Shown here: positions 48,045 to 60,329 of the stretch, in pieces | Layout of the letters: each line of letters begins with the position of its first letter | Numbering within the stretch: the first letter of the stretch is position 1 | From: Chaenocephalus aceratus | Taxonomy: Eukaryota > Chordata > Actinopteri > Perciformes > Channichthyidae | Length of the DNA: 64,000 bases | Reading direction: 5' to 3' | Assembly (NCBI GenBank): GCA_023974075.1 | Contig: CM043799.1 | Location: forward strand, 4,275,428-4,339,427 | The notes under the pieces: generated by a model | Database searches by the model: none | What the model saw: the letters and a program-made list of their open reading frames with translations, nothing else | Told to the model about the DNA's origin: nothing | Position numbers and translations under genes: made by a program

Positions 48045-48539
48045 GATAATGCATTCATGCATTAACTATTGGCTCCGGGTTGAAGCCTCAACTGTGCTGT
48101 GGTGAAAGAAGAGAGTTTTTATTGCTTCGAAAGTATTTCACGTTGTCTCTGTTTGTACAGTGTGTTAGTTGGAAACAAGAGTGTGTATCAGCTAGCGGTT
48201 CAGCGCAGCAGATGTAAAGCTAATGTAGGATCCCCATTGGGGACCCTAAATGTGGCCCAAGATACCCACTTCACAAATTCTAATCACAAAATCAACAACA
48301 TGGTGACCTTGGTCTGAAGGCAAGTTTAGACAAAACGTGCACAAATAAAACTAGATTCTGATGAGTGGTCATCACTTTCTGAACATACAAGGTCCCTTTA
48401 TGGTAAACCTCTCAATTGTAACAACCCCAGAGTCATTAACCCAGCGTCAGGACACATTTCCAGTGTTAGCGTCATGACAGAATCTGTTGATTTCTCACCA
48501 TACATTCTGTTGAATTTATAGTCCATCGTGGGATTTCAC

Positions 48540-49135
48540 ATGTCAATAGCATCGGTGGCGGTGAGCAGAAACAGGGTTGTCCAGTTCGAGGACAGCAAAC
48601 TTTCTAAAAAAGATAAATGGAGCGTCATGATTGATTTGCAGTCATTAATCATGCTTGATCGACCACAAGTGGTGCTTACACTTTGAGATCTCTACGACTC
48701 TACGATGCCGTCTTCATTATCTCCTGAGCGAGTTTAAACCAGACTTTTTTACTGCAGTGTTTTCCACCAGACAACAACCCCAGCCTTTGATGAGCTGTAC
48801 TGAGTTTAAGTACAGCACCAAGACCTCACAGGGCTGCTGTCACTGTGCCTGGGGAGTTTAACAAAGCCAACTGAGATCACGTCTCAGTTCTGCTTCTGAT
48901 GCCTGTTAGCAGAAACTCACCACTGATGACGAGAACAAACTCAGCTCTGGTCCCAACAATCAGTATCAGCCCCACTTCAATGCTGCTTGTCTGCACTACG
49001 GGGTGGTATGTGTTTAAGGACTATATCATTGACAAAAATACGTCATTGTCATTGGGTAGATTGACATATGTTGATGAAGTTGTACCAAGGATTACATGCA
49101 TTCGTGAATTAGAATCCTCGGGTTAACAGGGAAGT
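48540..49135. promoter_or_regulatory. Candidate conserved non-coding stretch
   Basis: Non-repetitive sequence with CATGATTGATTTGCAGTCAT and TAATCATGCTTGATCGACC near 48627-48665 and no open frame of note. Weak evidence. Confidence 0.22.
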
Positions 49136-49425
49136 CTGTGACGATCATAAAGAACAGGCCGAGGAATTATTGGAACTCGTATACGGTTTATGATAGAAAT
49201 GTGATCAACATCAGCGAACACATGGTGGGGATTTGATAGAGTGCAGCAGTCCTTGAAAGGACGAGCAGATGGAGAACTCCTCCTGTTCCAGTGCTGTGTC
49301 CGGTTCCAAACAGACAGAAGTGGTTATCAGTTCAAACCATGTTCGCAATGCGAATATTCGCTTCGCTCTAATCGCTCTATTGCATCGCTCTAAACGCTCG
49401 AGTTTCACCGCGGCTGCTGTCAGCT

Positions 49426-49749
49426 GTGTTTACTCGCATCATTCAAACAAGAAGTGCTGGCAGACCCGTTGCCAGAAAAAATCTAAAGGAAGGGCATATG
49501 ATTTTCATGGGAGGGCACACAAAACCGTCATGTGCTGCGGGCCAGCGGCACAATATATATCAAACAGCAAGGCCAACAGCATTGCGTAAAGACGCACATT
49601 TATCGCAAATACATACACAAATAAAGGGCAACATAGAAACCACTTTTGAAACATTGTGTGCGTGGCAGGCACAAACACTGGTAAATCACGAGCAAGGCAC
49701 ACTGGTTAAGGATGGCAGCTTCCTCATCGTTGCACTCGGAGAGAAATAG
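49426..49749 (+). CDS. Unidentified ORF, 107 aa
   Basis: An open plus-strand frame with ordinary, non-repetitive composition, e.g. GGHTKPSCAAGQRHNIYQ and GNIETTFETLCAWQAQTLVN. Not recognised. It lies in the composite transposon region, so a fragment of a transposon protein is the most likely origin. No signal peptide, membrane segment or zinc motif. It may be chance. Confidence 0.25.
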   Translation: MFTRIIQTRSAGRPVARKNLKEGHMIFMGGHTKPSCAAGQRHNIYQTARPTALRKDAHLSQIHTQIKGNIETTFETLCAWQAQTLVNHEQGTLVKDGSFLIVALGEK

Positions 49750-50069
49750 TAGAGACGGAGACGATGAACTGCCTTAGCCCACCTTGGGCATGGTTTATGT
49801 TCCTATGCACTGCAGGTGCATCCTTTTCACTCAGCCGAGCTAACTTAGAACATTATTTTGTCCAAATCTGCATCTTTGTACTGCGCATATACTCAAACAG
49901 CGATAGGAAGAGCCCACTGCCTGACTCGGACATGCTGTGGAGTGAATCGTGGTCACCTGAGAGGGAGTTGATTGACAGCTAAAAAAGCTATAATATCAAC
50001 GACAGCTGACGTAATAACGGCTCCGTGCAGCTGATCTGCACCAAAGTACTCATTTCCATTTGTTTTCCT

Positions 50070-50071
50070 CT

Positions 50072-50160
<89 letters not shown>

Positions 50161-50172
50161 TCTCTCTCTCTC
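50070..50172. repeat. (CT)n microsatellite
   Basis: CT run with CC interruptions. Confidence 0.95.
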
Positions 50173-50907
50173 TTTTGATGTGGCATGCCTTAGCAGTCCT
50201 TTATCAGTCTGTAATGCGTGTTTCCAGTCGCAAAAACCTTTGGCAGCAAAAGCCGCATCAGATGAAGACGTATTCACTTTAAACTATCTACAGGGGAAAC
50301 AAAAGGCTGCGTCTGCTTTTAAAGAATATTCAAGCCGTGGTCTGTTGTTTGTACTGTGCAGCAGCAAAGGTGCGCTTCTTTCCTGAAAAACAATCTCCCT
50401 GGAAAACGATCCAGTTTTACCTGGTTGGGTTTATTAACCCAAGATCATCTGGGGCTGTTGGTCTTTGAGCGGCTGCTGGCCCAATAGTACCTGTTGATGT
50501 GCTGCGAGGGTAGCATCTGTAGTGGAGGCACCGGCACGGAGGAGGAGGATGCTGGCGGGTGTGGTACAGGGTGTGGCAACGCAGGTAGAGGAGGCAAGGA
50601 GCTGTGCCTCGGAGGACAGCGTTGGTGGCGGCCGCCTTGATGAGTCAAGGCTTGGGCTCGCTAACTCAGCCCCGGGGTTTGCCGAGGTCAAGCTTGTTAC
50701 TTTAAGGCGTGCTGCTGCAACGGCAGGTGCAGGGTCGCCAGCAGCTGCATCGGCCTGCAGTTCTTTCATCGCTATTTCGTTTGAATAAATCCTTAGACCT
50801 TTTAAGCCAATTTCTGATGTCCATTTTGTCATTCAAACAGAAATGGGAGTCTACAGAATACACATTAAACAAATCCAGAATAGGCGGCAGAGTGTGACGC
50901 TGTGATT

Positions 50908-51390
50908 GGTCTAAATCAAATCAAATCAAGTTTTATTTATATAGCACATTTATAACGATTTTTGGTGGAGCCAAAGTGCTGTACATATAATAAAAATAGT
51001 CTACAGTAGAGACACTTTACAGCAAATACAACAGCACAGATTGTTCAGAATATCAGTATGAGAAAAACGACACCCTCTGTCCTTAGACCCTCTGTCCTTA
51101 GGACCCTCACATCGTACAAGGAAAAACTTCCAGAGAAAACCCACAGTTTTAAAGGAACATGGGAGAAACCTCAGGGAGAGCAACAGAGGAGGGATCCCCT
51201 CTCCCAGGACGGACAGACGTTGCAATAGATGCCGTGTGTAAATCGAAGAGATAATACATTTTACAGCATATAGACCGAATGTTAGGAAATGCATGTGTCT
51301 GTAATAAGAAGATGAATCCACGAGGATGTCAGCTACAATCCTGTGGAAGCCATCAGGGAAGCAGCATGACGAGACCCAAGGTAAATGTGG
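50908..51390 (-). mobile_element. LINE 3'-UTR tail, 5' truncated
   Basis: On the minus strand it ends GCACTTTGGCTCCACC, then TATAAATGTGCTATATAAAT and a TTGATTTGATTTGATTTAG short-repeat tail, which is the layout of teleost L2-type LINE 3' ends. The internal AGAGAAAACCCACAGTTTTA and GGGAGAAACCTCAGGGAGAG phrases are recurrent in fish genomes. No RT sequence is retained. Confidence 0.65.
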
Positions 51391-51587
51391 ACGAATCACA
51401 AATCACAACAGACACATGAATTTATTTGATGTAGCCTGCGATTTTTGTAGTTACTATCTGACATCACATACATCGTAGCATAAAAGTTCACAGTTTATTT
51501 ATAATTAAAAAATATATACGTATATATTTTTTATTTTATTTGTATAAATAATAAAAATCGTGTTTATTGGGGGAGGGCAGGAATGTG

Positions 51588-51645
51588 AAATGGGAGGGCC
51601 TGGCCCTCCCTGGCCCTCCTGGCCCTCCCTGGCCCTCCCACGGCG
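51588..51645. repeat. CCTGGCCCTCC short tandem repeat
   Basis: About four units of TGGCCCTCC(C) ending before GGCGCCGGGCATGC. Confidence 0.85.
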
Positions 51646-52329
51646 CCGGGCATGCACGCTGGCTGTAGTTGTTGTTGTAGTTGTAGTGTTACAACTACAA
51701 CAAAATGAACATATTTTACCGTGATTAAATTGTAATACACGTCTCTAAATGATGCCGAAAGTAACAACATACTGATACCGGTTAGTAAAAACCATGAATT
51801 AATGCTTGACACGTCTGCAGACAGACGGCAGGCGAAAAACCTTTTAAAATGCTTGTTTTTCTGAATGAAGATCGGATCGACCAGGCTAAGCTAACGTTGT
51901 ATATGCTCATTCCACACTCATAACAACGGCCTACACAGACATAAATAAACCAGCGACTGTATTCGCCATGACACAGACAGTCTGTGGTTTGTACTTGTTT
52001 AACTTTTGTCCAGTTTCTGAACAGATATGAGGAGCTGTGAGCTCTGAGGGCTAACAGCTAACGGCTGATGTTTTGTTTTTTTGGTTCTACGTCAGTGACG
52101 GCAGGCTTAGATCCTCACCACTGATTAGCTACTGCGAGATCGCGTCATGGGAATTTGACGCTCGAGTTGAAAAAACTTAACTCGAGCGGTTGTCGCAGCC
52201 CCCTCCAATCGCCTGAATCACGCCGCGACATTCGCATCAACCGCTTCATGCTTCCGCATCTTTGCATTGACTTTACATGTAATCGCACCGCCCCCATACC
52301 TCACATCGCGTCCGGTGTGAACGCAGCAA

Positions 52330-52580
52330 AACATTAGCTTTATAATTCTGGCAATTGCATTTATGCTCCACCATTTTTAAAGGTGGTGTCCATTGAGTAG
52401 CATATACTGCTGAACAAAACGTGTAAGTATCATAAATGTGTGTTTACCAGAGATTATTTCTGCAAATTTCCAAAATCCAATGAAAAAATGCCATTGTCTT
52501 TTGTCGCAAAAGCCCTTGCAATGCTTACATCTGGGTCGGCCTACCAAAAACATCACTGCACCACTATAAGACTCTGAATT
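52330..52580. repeat. Dispersed repeat, second copy (see 12890-13200)
   Basis: Same ordered blocks as 12890-13200, diverged. Confidence 0.55.
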
Positions 52581-53117
52581 AAACCTTTTCTGAGTGGCTT
52601 AACCAACTTAAATCATGTCTTCTTTTGGTTGAAAGCAATCTTAACCAAGCTTTGTGTCTGGAGTCAACTCCTAACCCATTGGCTGTTGTCAGCACAAGGC
52701 CTCCCATCATTGCTGTTTGGACCCCCCCCCCCCCCCCCCAAGTCTCCCAATAAGAACCCCCGATGTCATTATTCAAATGTGTATTCCAATGCATTGGGTG
52801 TACATGTTGGAAAGGAGGTTTATAAGTGCTTTTCTAAACAATAGCTTGACCCAGTGTTCCCAAGGTGTTCTGATTTAGGAGGTCGGCAGCTTTACCTCAG
52901 TTATCCTGTTATATTGTTATGGAAAACGTAGCACCAGCTTAACATTGTACAGGACTTGTGCAGACCATCGCTACCCATGTCTGTAGCACATTAAGGGATC
53001 TGGGTGAGTGGTCAGGTTGGGAACTGGCCCAATTTAAAAACTGATTGATCATATTGCTTCAATTTCATGGACTGTTCCACTATGCCTCCCTTTCTCCATC
53101 ACAACACATGCACGCAT
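52581..53117. other. Intergenic, no gene seen
   Basis: Contains a homopolymer of about 18 C at 52723-52740; otherwise unremarkable. Confidence 0.45.

Positions 53118-53180
<63 letters not shown>
53118..53180. repeat. (CA)n microsatellite
   Basis: Uninterrupted CA run. Confidence 0.97.
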
Positions 53181-53184
<4 letters not shown>

Positions 53185-53870
53185 TTTATTGTAATGCTGA
53201 ACAGTTGTTCTCCCTGGCGTCCATCATGTTTTATCACGCTCTTTCATAAAATGTGTTGCGAGCAATAACTTTTTTTTAGGCCTTGTAAATGTTATAATAT
53301 TTTGACATGGGAAAAACAGTGCAGAGCTCAGATGTCTAGCACATGATTCATATTTTCCTCTTTTTTTGTGTAAAAATCTCAAACGCTTCTTTTTCTGCTG
53401 GGAAAAAGGAAATATTTTCCACTGTCCAGCACCGTCCAGATTCTTATTGTAAGGAATGTCGGTCACACCCTTTACTACTGTTTTTGGAAAGAGGGCTGCT
53501 CTTGAGCAATGGTTATTCATTGTTCAGCATATGTCAGTGCACATGGATCAGATTCAGCTGCTGCTCTCAGGTCAAGTGCTCTCTTCGGTATTCTCCAGCG
53601 TATGGATTGCAGTTCGGCATGTGTGGGAAGTGTTAAGGGCAGCGACCATGTACAGGAGTTGGTTATCATCTGCAGTCATGTAGAATAAAGTTGAGCATAA
53701 AGTTTGACATAGGGAGCAGTCTTAGCAGTGAGCGCCTACATTAAGCAGAGACAGGAAAACTCCTTGTGCTGTGTCTCAAGGTGCGTCCCAATGTGAATGA
53801 TTGCCAAATGCACAACTACCCAGATGGTGCCTCTCATAATGGTCAAACAGTTCAGATAAAATAAGTTAAG
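53181..53870. other. Intergenic, no gene seen
   Basis: No exon or repeat recognised; short ORFs only. Confidence 0.45.
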
Positions 53871-53990
53871 ATAAGATAGACCTTTATTGATCCCCTTAGG
53901 GAAATTCAGTTGTTGGTAATGTAGCAGAAGTTAAACGACAGCCGCTATTGCGTTTGCACCGGTAAACACAGCTCTATACAAATAAAATGT
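53871..53990 (-). repeat. LINE tail fragment (GATAAGATAGACCTTTATTG type)
   Basis: ATAAGATAGACCTTTATTGA followed by TCCCCTTAGGGAAATTCAG is a familiar teleost LINE 3' end read in reverse. Confidence 0.6.
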
Positions 53991-54392
53991 ATCCATTTGT
54001 TTTTGTTTTTCATTATTTAAGTTACATACCACTACACTGATGCCGATAAGAAGCCACTTTAAGTTTTCTTGGGTTAATTGAGCAGTCTGTAACAGTTTGA
54101 ACAATCATTGCTAGCTTGTTAGTTGACAGTGGCCATATGCAATTGAGACAATGTTACCCTTGTCAAAATGCACGCACTGCATAAGTGTTCACAGTGTAGG
54201 ACATGCACTGTAAAAAGAGAAGTATCCAAATTGAGGCACAGCACAAGATCTTTAGCTTATACTTGTTTTATTTTTGAAAGGTTTCCTCTTCTTGTGTCAT
54301 GTCTGTTCCTACTTCCTGTCTGTTGCCCCTTTTCCACCAAACCGGTATGTTTTCATCAAATAACACATTCAACAAAACATGCAGCAGACCTT

Positions 54393-54500
54393 AGGCAAGG
54401 CAAGGCAAGTTTATGTATACAGCACCTTTCAACACAAGGCAATTCAAAGTGATTTCCAAAAATGAAAGACATTAAGAAAAAGGCATTTTGAAACAGTAAT
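54393..54500 (-). repeat. LINE tail fragment (AAGGCAAGGCAAGTTTAT type)
   Basis: GGCAAGGCAAGGCAAGTTTA then CAGCACCTTTCAACACAAGG and CAATTCAAAGTG form a common teleost LINE 3' terminus in reverse orientation. Confidence 0.65.
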
Positions 54501-55015
54501 TAAAAACACAATCTACCTGCATTGCAATTACTCTAAACGTGTAATAATGTGCTTTAACCAGTAGGTGGTTTGGGTTCAAAACGTTAAAAAGCTGTCAAGT
54601 TTACAGTGTTAACACAATAAAATATACTGCTGTTTCCGGTTTAGTTTACGACGGATATTTTTGTTATCCACACATAAAATTATTTTGATATTTGTAACAC
54701 AAAAGCAATGGAAAAGACCCACAGCAACACAGAAAAGATGGTCTTAACATTACCCAGCTGTTTAGTTAATACAAAATAATAATATCAAAACGAAATATTA
54801 CTAGTGCTAACTTTATTGTGAAATTAAAACTAAACTAAAAAAAATAGTTTCCGGCCTATTCTGAAGCCCGATCTCTGTAGATAAATAAAGAACTACGGCA
54901 GATCTGTAATATTTAATGCAGCCAAACCATTTATTACAATGCATTCATGTGATAACTTTCAAAGAGTAAAGCAAGCACTGCTGAATAAAGTATGATTGAT
55001 GAATATGATTGATGA
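54501..55015. other. Intergenic, no gene seen
   Basis: AT-rich; nothing recognised. Confidence 0.45.
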
Positions 55016-55018
55016 AAC

Positions 55019-56285
55019 GACATCCTCCTCTCCTCTGACTACGGCAACCTGAACATCCTCATCCTCCTCGACCTCACCGCAGCATTCGACACCATCAACC
55101 ACGACACTGCACTCTCCTGGCTAAAATCAGTTTGTCAACATCAACAACTGCACCTCCTCCACTGCTCCTCTGTCCCAAGGCGTCCCCCAGGGTTCGGTGC
55201 TTGGCCCCCTCCTCTTCATCCTCTACATGCTCCCCCTTGGCAAAAATAATTCGTCGCCACAACCTTCAATTTCACTGCTACACCGATGACATCCAACTTT
55301 AAAATATATATCTCAACAAAAACCATCACCCCCACAACACACTCCACTCTCACCAAATGTCTCTCAGAAATAAAAGCATGGATGCAAACAAACGTTCTCC
55401 AACTGAACAGTGTCAAATCAGACATCATCATCATCGGCCCCCCATCCCGTACCACCATTTCGGGACTTCACCATTGACAGCCACACTCTATCTCCCCCCC
55501 CTCACATCCGCAACCTCGGAGTCATCTTCGACAGTCAGCTCAAATTCAACCACCACATCAATCACATCACCAGGACCGCCTTTTTCCACCTCAAAAACAT
55601 TGCCCATCTCCGCCCATCACTCTCCTCCTCTGCTGCTGAAACCCTGATTCATGCATTCATCACTTCACGACTCGACTACTGCAATAGCATCCTCTACGGC
55701 CTACCATCCAACCTCCTCAATAAACTCCAACATATCCAGAACTCTGCTGCCCGCCTCCTCACCTACACCCACTCCCGAGACCACATCACTCCCGTCCTCC
55801 AGAACCTCCACTGGCTCTCCGTCCGTCAAAGAATCGACTTCAAAGTCCTCCTGATTACTCAAAAAGCCCTCAACAATCAGGCCCCCCCCTACCTCACAGA
55901 CCTGCTGCACCACCACGACCCCCCCTACCTCACAGACCTGCTGCACCACCACACCCCTTATCGCTGCCTCCGCTCATCAGAAGCCAACCTCCTATCCATC
56001 CCCACCCGCATCAATCACCGGACCTGGGGGGACAGAGCCTTCTCCGTCGCTGCCCCCTCCCTCTGGAACTCACTCCCACAACCCATCAGAGACTGCACTG
56101 ACCTCACCGCCTTCAAAAACTCACCAAAACTCACCTCTTCAATCTGGCTTTTAATGTGTGATTGTTTTTGTATTATTTGACTTTAACTTTAACAATATAT
56201 GTATTTGTTGTTCCTTTCTTTTCTTTTCACTATATTGGTAAAGCGTCTTTGAGCACCTGTAAAAGCGCTAACAAAATAAATCTAT
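55019..56285 (+). mobile_element. LINE (L2-like), 5' truncated, with broken RT ORF
   Basis: Reverse-transcriptase blocks in order: NILILLDLTAAFDTINHD (motif A with catalytic Asp), a deletion, [20 protein letters not shown] (motif B), then after a frameshift [12 protein letters not shown] (motif C, YTDD instead of the usual YADD). The last 256 codons, 55410-56180, are intact, with LGVIFDSQLKFNHHI, FITSRLDYCNSILYGLP, NLHWLSVRQRIDFKVL and SLWNSLPQPIRDC. A 33-nt duplication repeats PPYLTDLLHHH. The tail AAGCGTCTTTGAGCACC...AAAATAAATC plus TATTATTATT is typical of L2-type LINEs. The 5' half (endonuclease) is missing. Confidence 0.9.
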
Positions 56286-56339
56286 TATTATTATGATTTA
56301 ATCTTTTAAGTTTTTTTTCATATGGAATACAGTTGGAGG

Positions 56340-56866
56340 TCAACCAATCACAGAGCTTGAGGACTAATCACGAGGTTTGTCGAGCAAAGCGCATGGTGTA
56401 GTCTCAAACGAGAGCTGAGGATTATGGGTAGTTAGTGAGTCCTAAACTCAGAAAAAATATTTGTTTCTCCGAATCGAAGGGGAAAAATACAAAAGCATTG
56501 TACACAATTTAAACCAATCAATGTTGTGTAATTAACAAGGATAATCTGGTGTTTTTTAGTCGATGAGTAGTGCAGATTTCACTGTAAAATTAATCGACAG
56601 TAAGGAGAATACTTACTTCCAGGTGTAAAATTCTCCGTTATCCAATGGGAATGGACGCTCACATTGCCTTTAAGAGCCGCCGACATGGACCGATGCGGTG
56701 CTTCCCTGAGCGTCAAATACCGCCGCCGATGGGAATACATTGCAATCAGTTGAAAGCTCTTTGCGTCCGTTTATGAAGCTGAAGGAGACTCGACGCGTCA
56801 CAACTACACGCCGAAGGACCTTGACCAAGCGTCGCTATTGGACTATCAGGGAGTGAGACTGTGTTG
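56340..56866. mobile_element. Single-arm relative of the foldback element
   Basis: 56450-56866 aligns with the right arm of the element at 8118-9169, from AAAAAATATTTGTTTCTCCG to the terminus GGGAGTGAGACTGTGTTG. The left portion instead has AACCAATCACAGAGCTTGAG as in 44040. The opposite arm is absent. Confidence 0.8.
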
Positions 56867-56869
56867 GTT

Positions 56870-57890
56870 CCAGGGCCGGTTCCACGCTAGAGCCTGATTA
56901 AGCTCTGGTTCTTCCTGTTCACACCGCAGCGGAGCCGGCTCTAAGCACCGAAAACCAGTTCTTAGCTGACCCCACTCGGCTGCCCGGCAAGAACCAAGAA
57001 CCAATACTTCACGCTTACGTCGGAGGGGGGGGAGATTAACCTGAGCAATAACAGTTAATGGCGAGTACGCCAAATAAAGTTTTAATAAGCAGTAGCGCTG
57101 AGCAAAGTGACTAGAATGCAACCACACACTTATTAAAAAACACACTTTATAAAGTCAGGCAACACTACCAGTCTTAGTGTGATTCTGTAAATGTGTACCT
57201 TACTTTGTCCATCCGTTAGCTGTTATTGATCATTGTGGAGAGCAGGCAGACATTTTCTTGTTGTTTTGTATTATAGCAGCTATCGGATGGAATCAATACA
57301 TGGGCTGCACAGGTTGTCTTGTCCGACTATCACAAGTAGACTCATAATGAAAAATACGCCGGTAAAATGTGCCTGTAGAAAACGGCTTATGCCACAATAG
57401 GATAGCAACAAGTATTCAAGATATTCAGATTAGCTTCGCTCACATCACCCATTCTAGCGTTGTGATGCCAAACAGCGTCAATTCATACTGAAACACATTC
57501 ACTTATGGGGATGGGGGATATTTATCAGCTGCTTGTGTGACAGCCAGACAGTGAATACTTTCCAGCGGCCGCTGCCGTGAGTTAACGGTAGACGAAACTC
57601 CGGTGGACGAGCATTACTGCAGCGGTCGGTAAATGCCGCTGAACCAACCACATTAATAAACAATGAACCACCGCACTCTGGAGAAAAGTATATGGGTTGA
57701 GAAGTAGCTATTTAATCTGTCTTTGTATGATTAAAAGCAACACGATCATTGACCCGACGCAGTCCCCCATCAGCTTTTCTTTAATAAATGTAACTTTTTG
57801 TTCTTAATGGCGACTCCATTTTTTTGTTGCTTTTTGGTCTTACCTCCAGCTAAAAGCTTGACAAAACCAGTATCACCACTTGCTATTTAT
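56870..57890. other. Intergenic, no gene seen
   Basis: 57540-57660 is mildly CpG-rich. The block 56870-57010 (GGTTCCACGCTAGAGCC, GAACCAAGAACC) looks like the end of another DNA transposon, but no partner was found. Confidence 0.4.
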
Positions 57891-57983
57891 AGCATACTAC
57901 CAGTGATGTCCGGTGAGGTTCATGGCTGGTGAGGCACTGACTCTTTCAGAGTCAGATTTACAAATATTATATTTTGACCTTAA

Positions 57984-58506
57984 ATGTGGGGTAGGTAAGT
58001 TTCAGAAACCGGCTCGAGATACACTTTTTGTTATATTCCATGGAATGCTCTTAACATCCCGATAGCAATGAATATCTGAAGTGCTTTGACAAAAAATCCA
58101 TAACAAATTTTCATCTGTGGAACCCGTAATACTGTAAAAAGTACAGCTGGCCCGGCTAAACGGATTGGATTGCCGCCCTGTCTGTCAGCCTTCCATCTTG
58201 TGCACGCACAAATGTATCTCGTGCCCTCATTGGGCATGCCCTCACAAATGTATCTCGTGCCCTCATTGGGCATGCCCTCATTGGGCGTGCCGTCATTGGA
58301 CGTGCATTGCAGCAGTACTTCAATGACTCGCCAGCAACAGGCGGCCACTTTCACCAGTCTGCTGACGTCATGTGCGCGTTCATGTGTGTTGGAGGAGGTG
58401 CTCTGTAAGGAAGTCTGAAGGAAGGGTCAGATTCTTTTCGGCTGTCTACTTTCAAATTGTAGTGCACTCGAGCCGGTTTCTGATACTTACCTACCCCCAC
58501 CTTTTC
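57984..58506. mobile_element. TTAA-type MITE, copy 2
   Basis: The left TTAA is at 57980-57983. The ends TGTGGGGTAGGTAAGTTTCA..ACCGGCTCGAG and CTCGAGCCGGTTTCTG..ACCTACCCCCACC match copy 1 at 6336-6716. The right TTAA is mutated. It is longer than copy 1 partly because CACAAATGTATCTCGTGCCC (about 36 bp with its neighbours) is tandemly duplicated near 58205-58275. Confidence 0.8.
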
Positions 58507-58632
58507 AAAAGCTTTTTTAGTCTGATGCTTCGATTCATTTTAAACAGACTGTCCAACAAAAGGATACCCAAAATCTAAATATTGGATTGTTCTTTCTTAG
58601 TAAGATCCCATGTTCATTACAATGGTGGTCTT

Positions 58633-58735
58633 ACCTTGACTTGAAGATGAAGTCCATGCTCTCCTTCTGGACAACAATCTCCATTACATTTTTGTAAAAG
58701 TCCTCCTTATCTTCCTCTAGTTTCAAAAGTCTAGC
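58633..58735 (-). pseudogene. Coding fragment inside hAT element
   Basis: The minus strand reads KLEEDKEDFYKNVMEIVVQK then ESMDFIFKS up to a donor AG|GTAAGACC. The same fragment, diverged, is at 43916-43990. Lys/Glu-rich and probably helical. The identity is unknown; possibly an exon of the autonomous parent of this hAT family. Confidence 0.45.
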
Positions 58736-59422
58736 TTGTTGTTTGCGTCTACCATCTCTGCGTAGAATAACAGTAGCAACAAGAACCTGTGGGATCACTT
58801 GCGCCCCCTTCAGTGCGGCAGAGGTTATGGCTGCCTCCCCTGATGCTTTTTTTCATTGCCGTTGTATGATGAGACCAGCGAGCCTAAATATCATATATAC
58901 GTGAAATAAGTTATTTAGAGACTATGGATGGCGAGGACACATGTAATAAAGGGATCTACAAACATTACATTGGTGACATACAGTGAGATGGTAACAGGCA
59001 TAGGGCTTAGGGCCCGCTTTCCAGCCAGTTTCTGTGGGGTGACGCATTCTGAGGTGAGGCAGATCTCATCTGGGCCTCACCTTACCCCACAGTAACTGGC
59101 TTGAGCGCGCTCACAAAATAAGTGCCCGCGCTACATTAGTGCCCGCGCTCCAGCCAGTTACTGTGGGCTTACGTGAGGGAGAGCTCGTCCCTGCCTCACT
59201 CCTCATCGCTCCCATGTAGTTGTAGCGGAGCTCGGAAAATGTGCTGATTTTGACTATAAAATGGAATCATACATAAATCACATTTACAACACAGATCAGT
59301 GGAGACATTTTATTATTATTACTATTTAGTTTTTCTTTAGTTGTTTTTTCCGTTACATTGGAGTATGACAGGTGAGGCTCTGCCTCCCCTGCCTCCCCTG
59401 ACTGCACATCGCTGCATACTAC

Positions 59423-60325
59423 ACTGCTACATAGGACAAGTGTGTTTCTAACACTATTGAAGGTTGAAATGCTTCTATTGATATGAATAGCAGTTATTTT
59501 GCTAACATATAAAAGCCGCTTACCAAATGTGTGATGATGAGTGTGAGCATATGGCTTTATGTACCAGTGCAGAGCGACTTGGTAAGTGGATAAGTTTAAC
59601 TGGTAAGTTGGATAAGTCAAAACTAAACAATGTTGCGTTTTTACTTTTTAAATCAACTATTGTTGTCTATTGTGTTAATCTTGAATGCATGAATACTGTG
59701 GCTGACTCGCGATTATTCATAATGACAGCACACTTGGACAGTGTTTCTTGAAATGTAGTTTGCTGCAAATGTTTTGGTTTATTTATTTATAGACGATCAA
59801 CCCATTCCTCAAGCAAAACAATAAACTGAAAAAACGTATGATTGCAGACCTTTGATTTTGTTAGTTATATTGGAATCAGATGTGTATATAATTGTGTCAT
59901 CTACATATTACTGAAGAAAAGAAGTTCAACACATTTTTGGAAGATTGTTACGGAAATACAGAAACAAAAAAGGCCCAAAATTGATTGATGTGGTTCCTTT
60001 GAAATTAATCAAATTGGAGAAAAAAAAGGAAAACACTGAATTTAAAGTCATAATTCAACAAAAATGCCTGTTCATAAATTACTTTAGCACAGTTTATGAA
60101 GAAGAATCACAAGTCTTGGTTGAGTCAATAAAAATAGTACCTGATGAAAATTAGATTGAAAAATTAGCTTCTTATAAAACCATTTCCATAATAGAATGCA
60201 TTTAGCAGCTAAATAATGACTTTTAGATGGCTTGTCAACATAACGTATTAAATAAAGTGAAAGGAAATTCAAGAATCTTGTAATCTTTGGAGAAACTAAA
60301 ACAAGAACTCAAACAAGATTCGGTG
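59423..60325. other. Intergenic, no gene seen
   Basis: AT-rich. The plus ORF 59945-60154 (69 aa, Lys-rich) sits just upstream of a LINE and may be a decayed part of it; not called. Confidence 0.4.
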
Positions 60326-60329
60326 GACT

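Larger units (their letters stand above)
49260..52330. repeat. Composite transposon region (Harbinger-like right end)
   Basis: The right side, 52140-52325, ends ATCGCGTCCGGTGTGAACGCAGC, a phrase typical of teleost Harbinger termini. The left side has CGCTCTAATCGCTC repeats. Between are a CT array (50070-50172), an unidentified ORF (49426-49749), a Ser/Pro/Ala-rich minus frame (50434-50832), a LINE tail (50908-51390) and a GGGAGGGCCTGGCCCTCCC block at 51588-51640. I could not match a left terminus, so borders are uncertain. Confidence 0.45.
57901..59414. mobile_element. hAT element, 1514 bp, with nested TTAA MITE
   Basis: The ends CAGTGATGTCCGGTGAGG and (complement) CAGCGATGTGCAGTCAGG match at 14 of 18. 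Flanks CATACTAC (57893-57900) and CATACTAC (59415-59422) are a perfect 8-bp duplication. It carries the TTAA MITE at 57984-58506 and a coding fragment at 58633-58735. Related sequence without the MITE is at 43626-43995. Confidence 0.9.

Noticed and set aside
58170..58418. Repeat protein with VPSLGMPSQMYL units
   Set aside because: It comes from a short tandem duplication inside the TTAA MITE.
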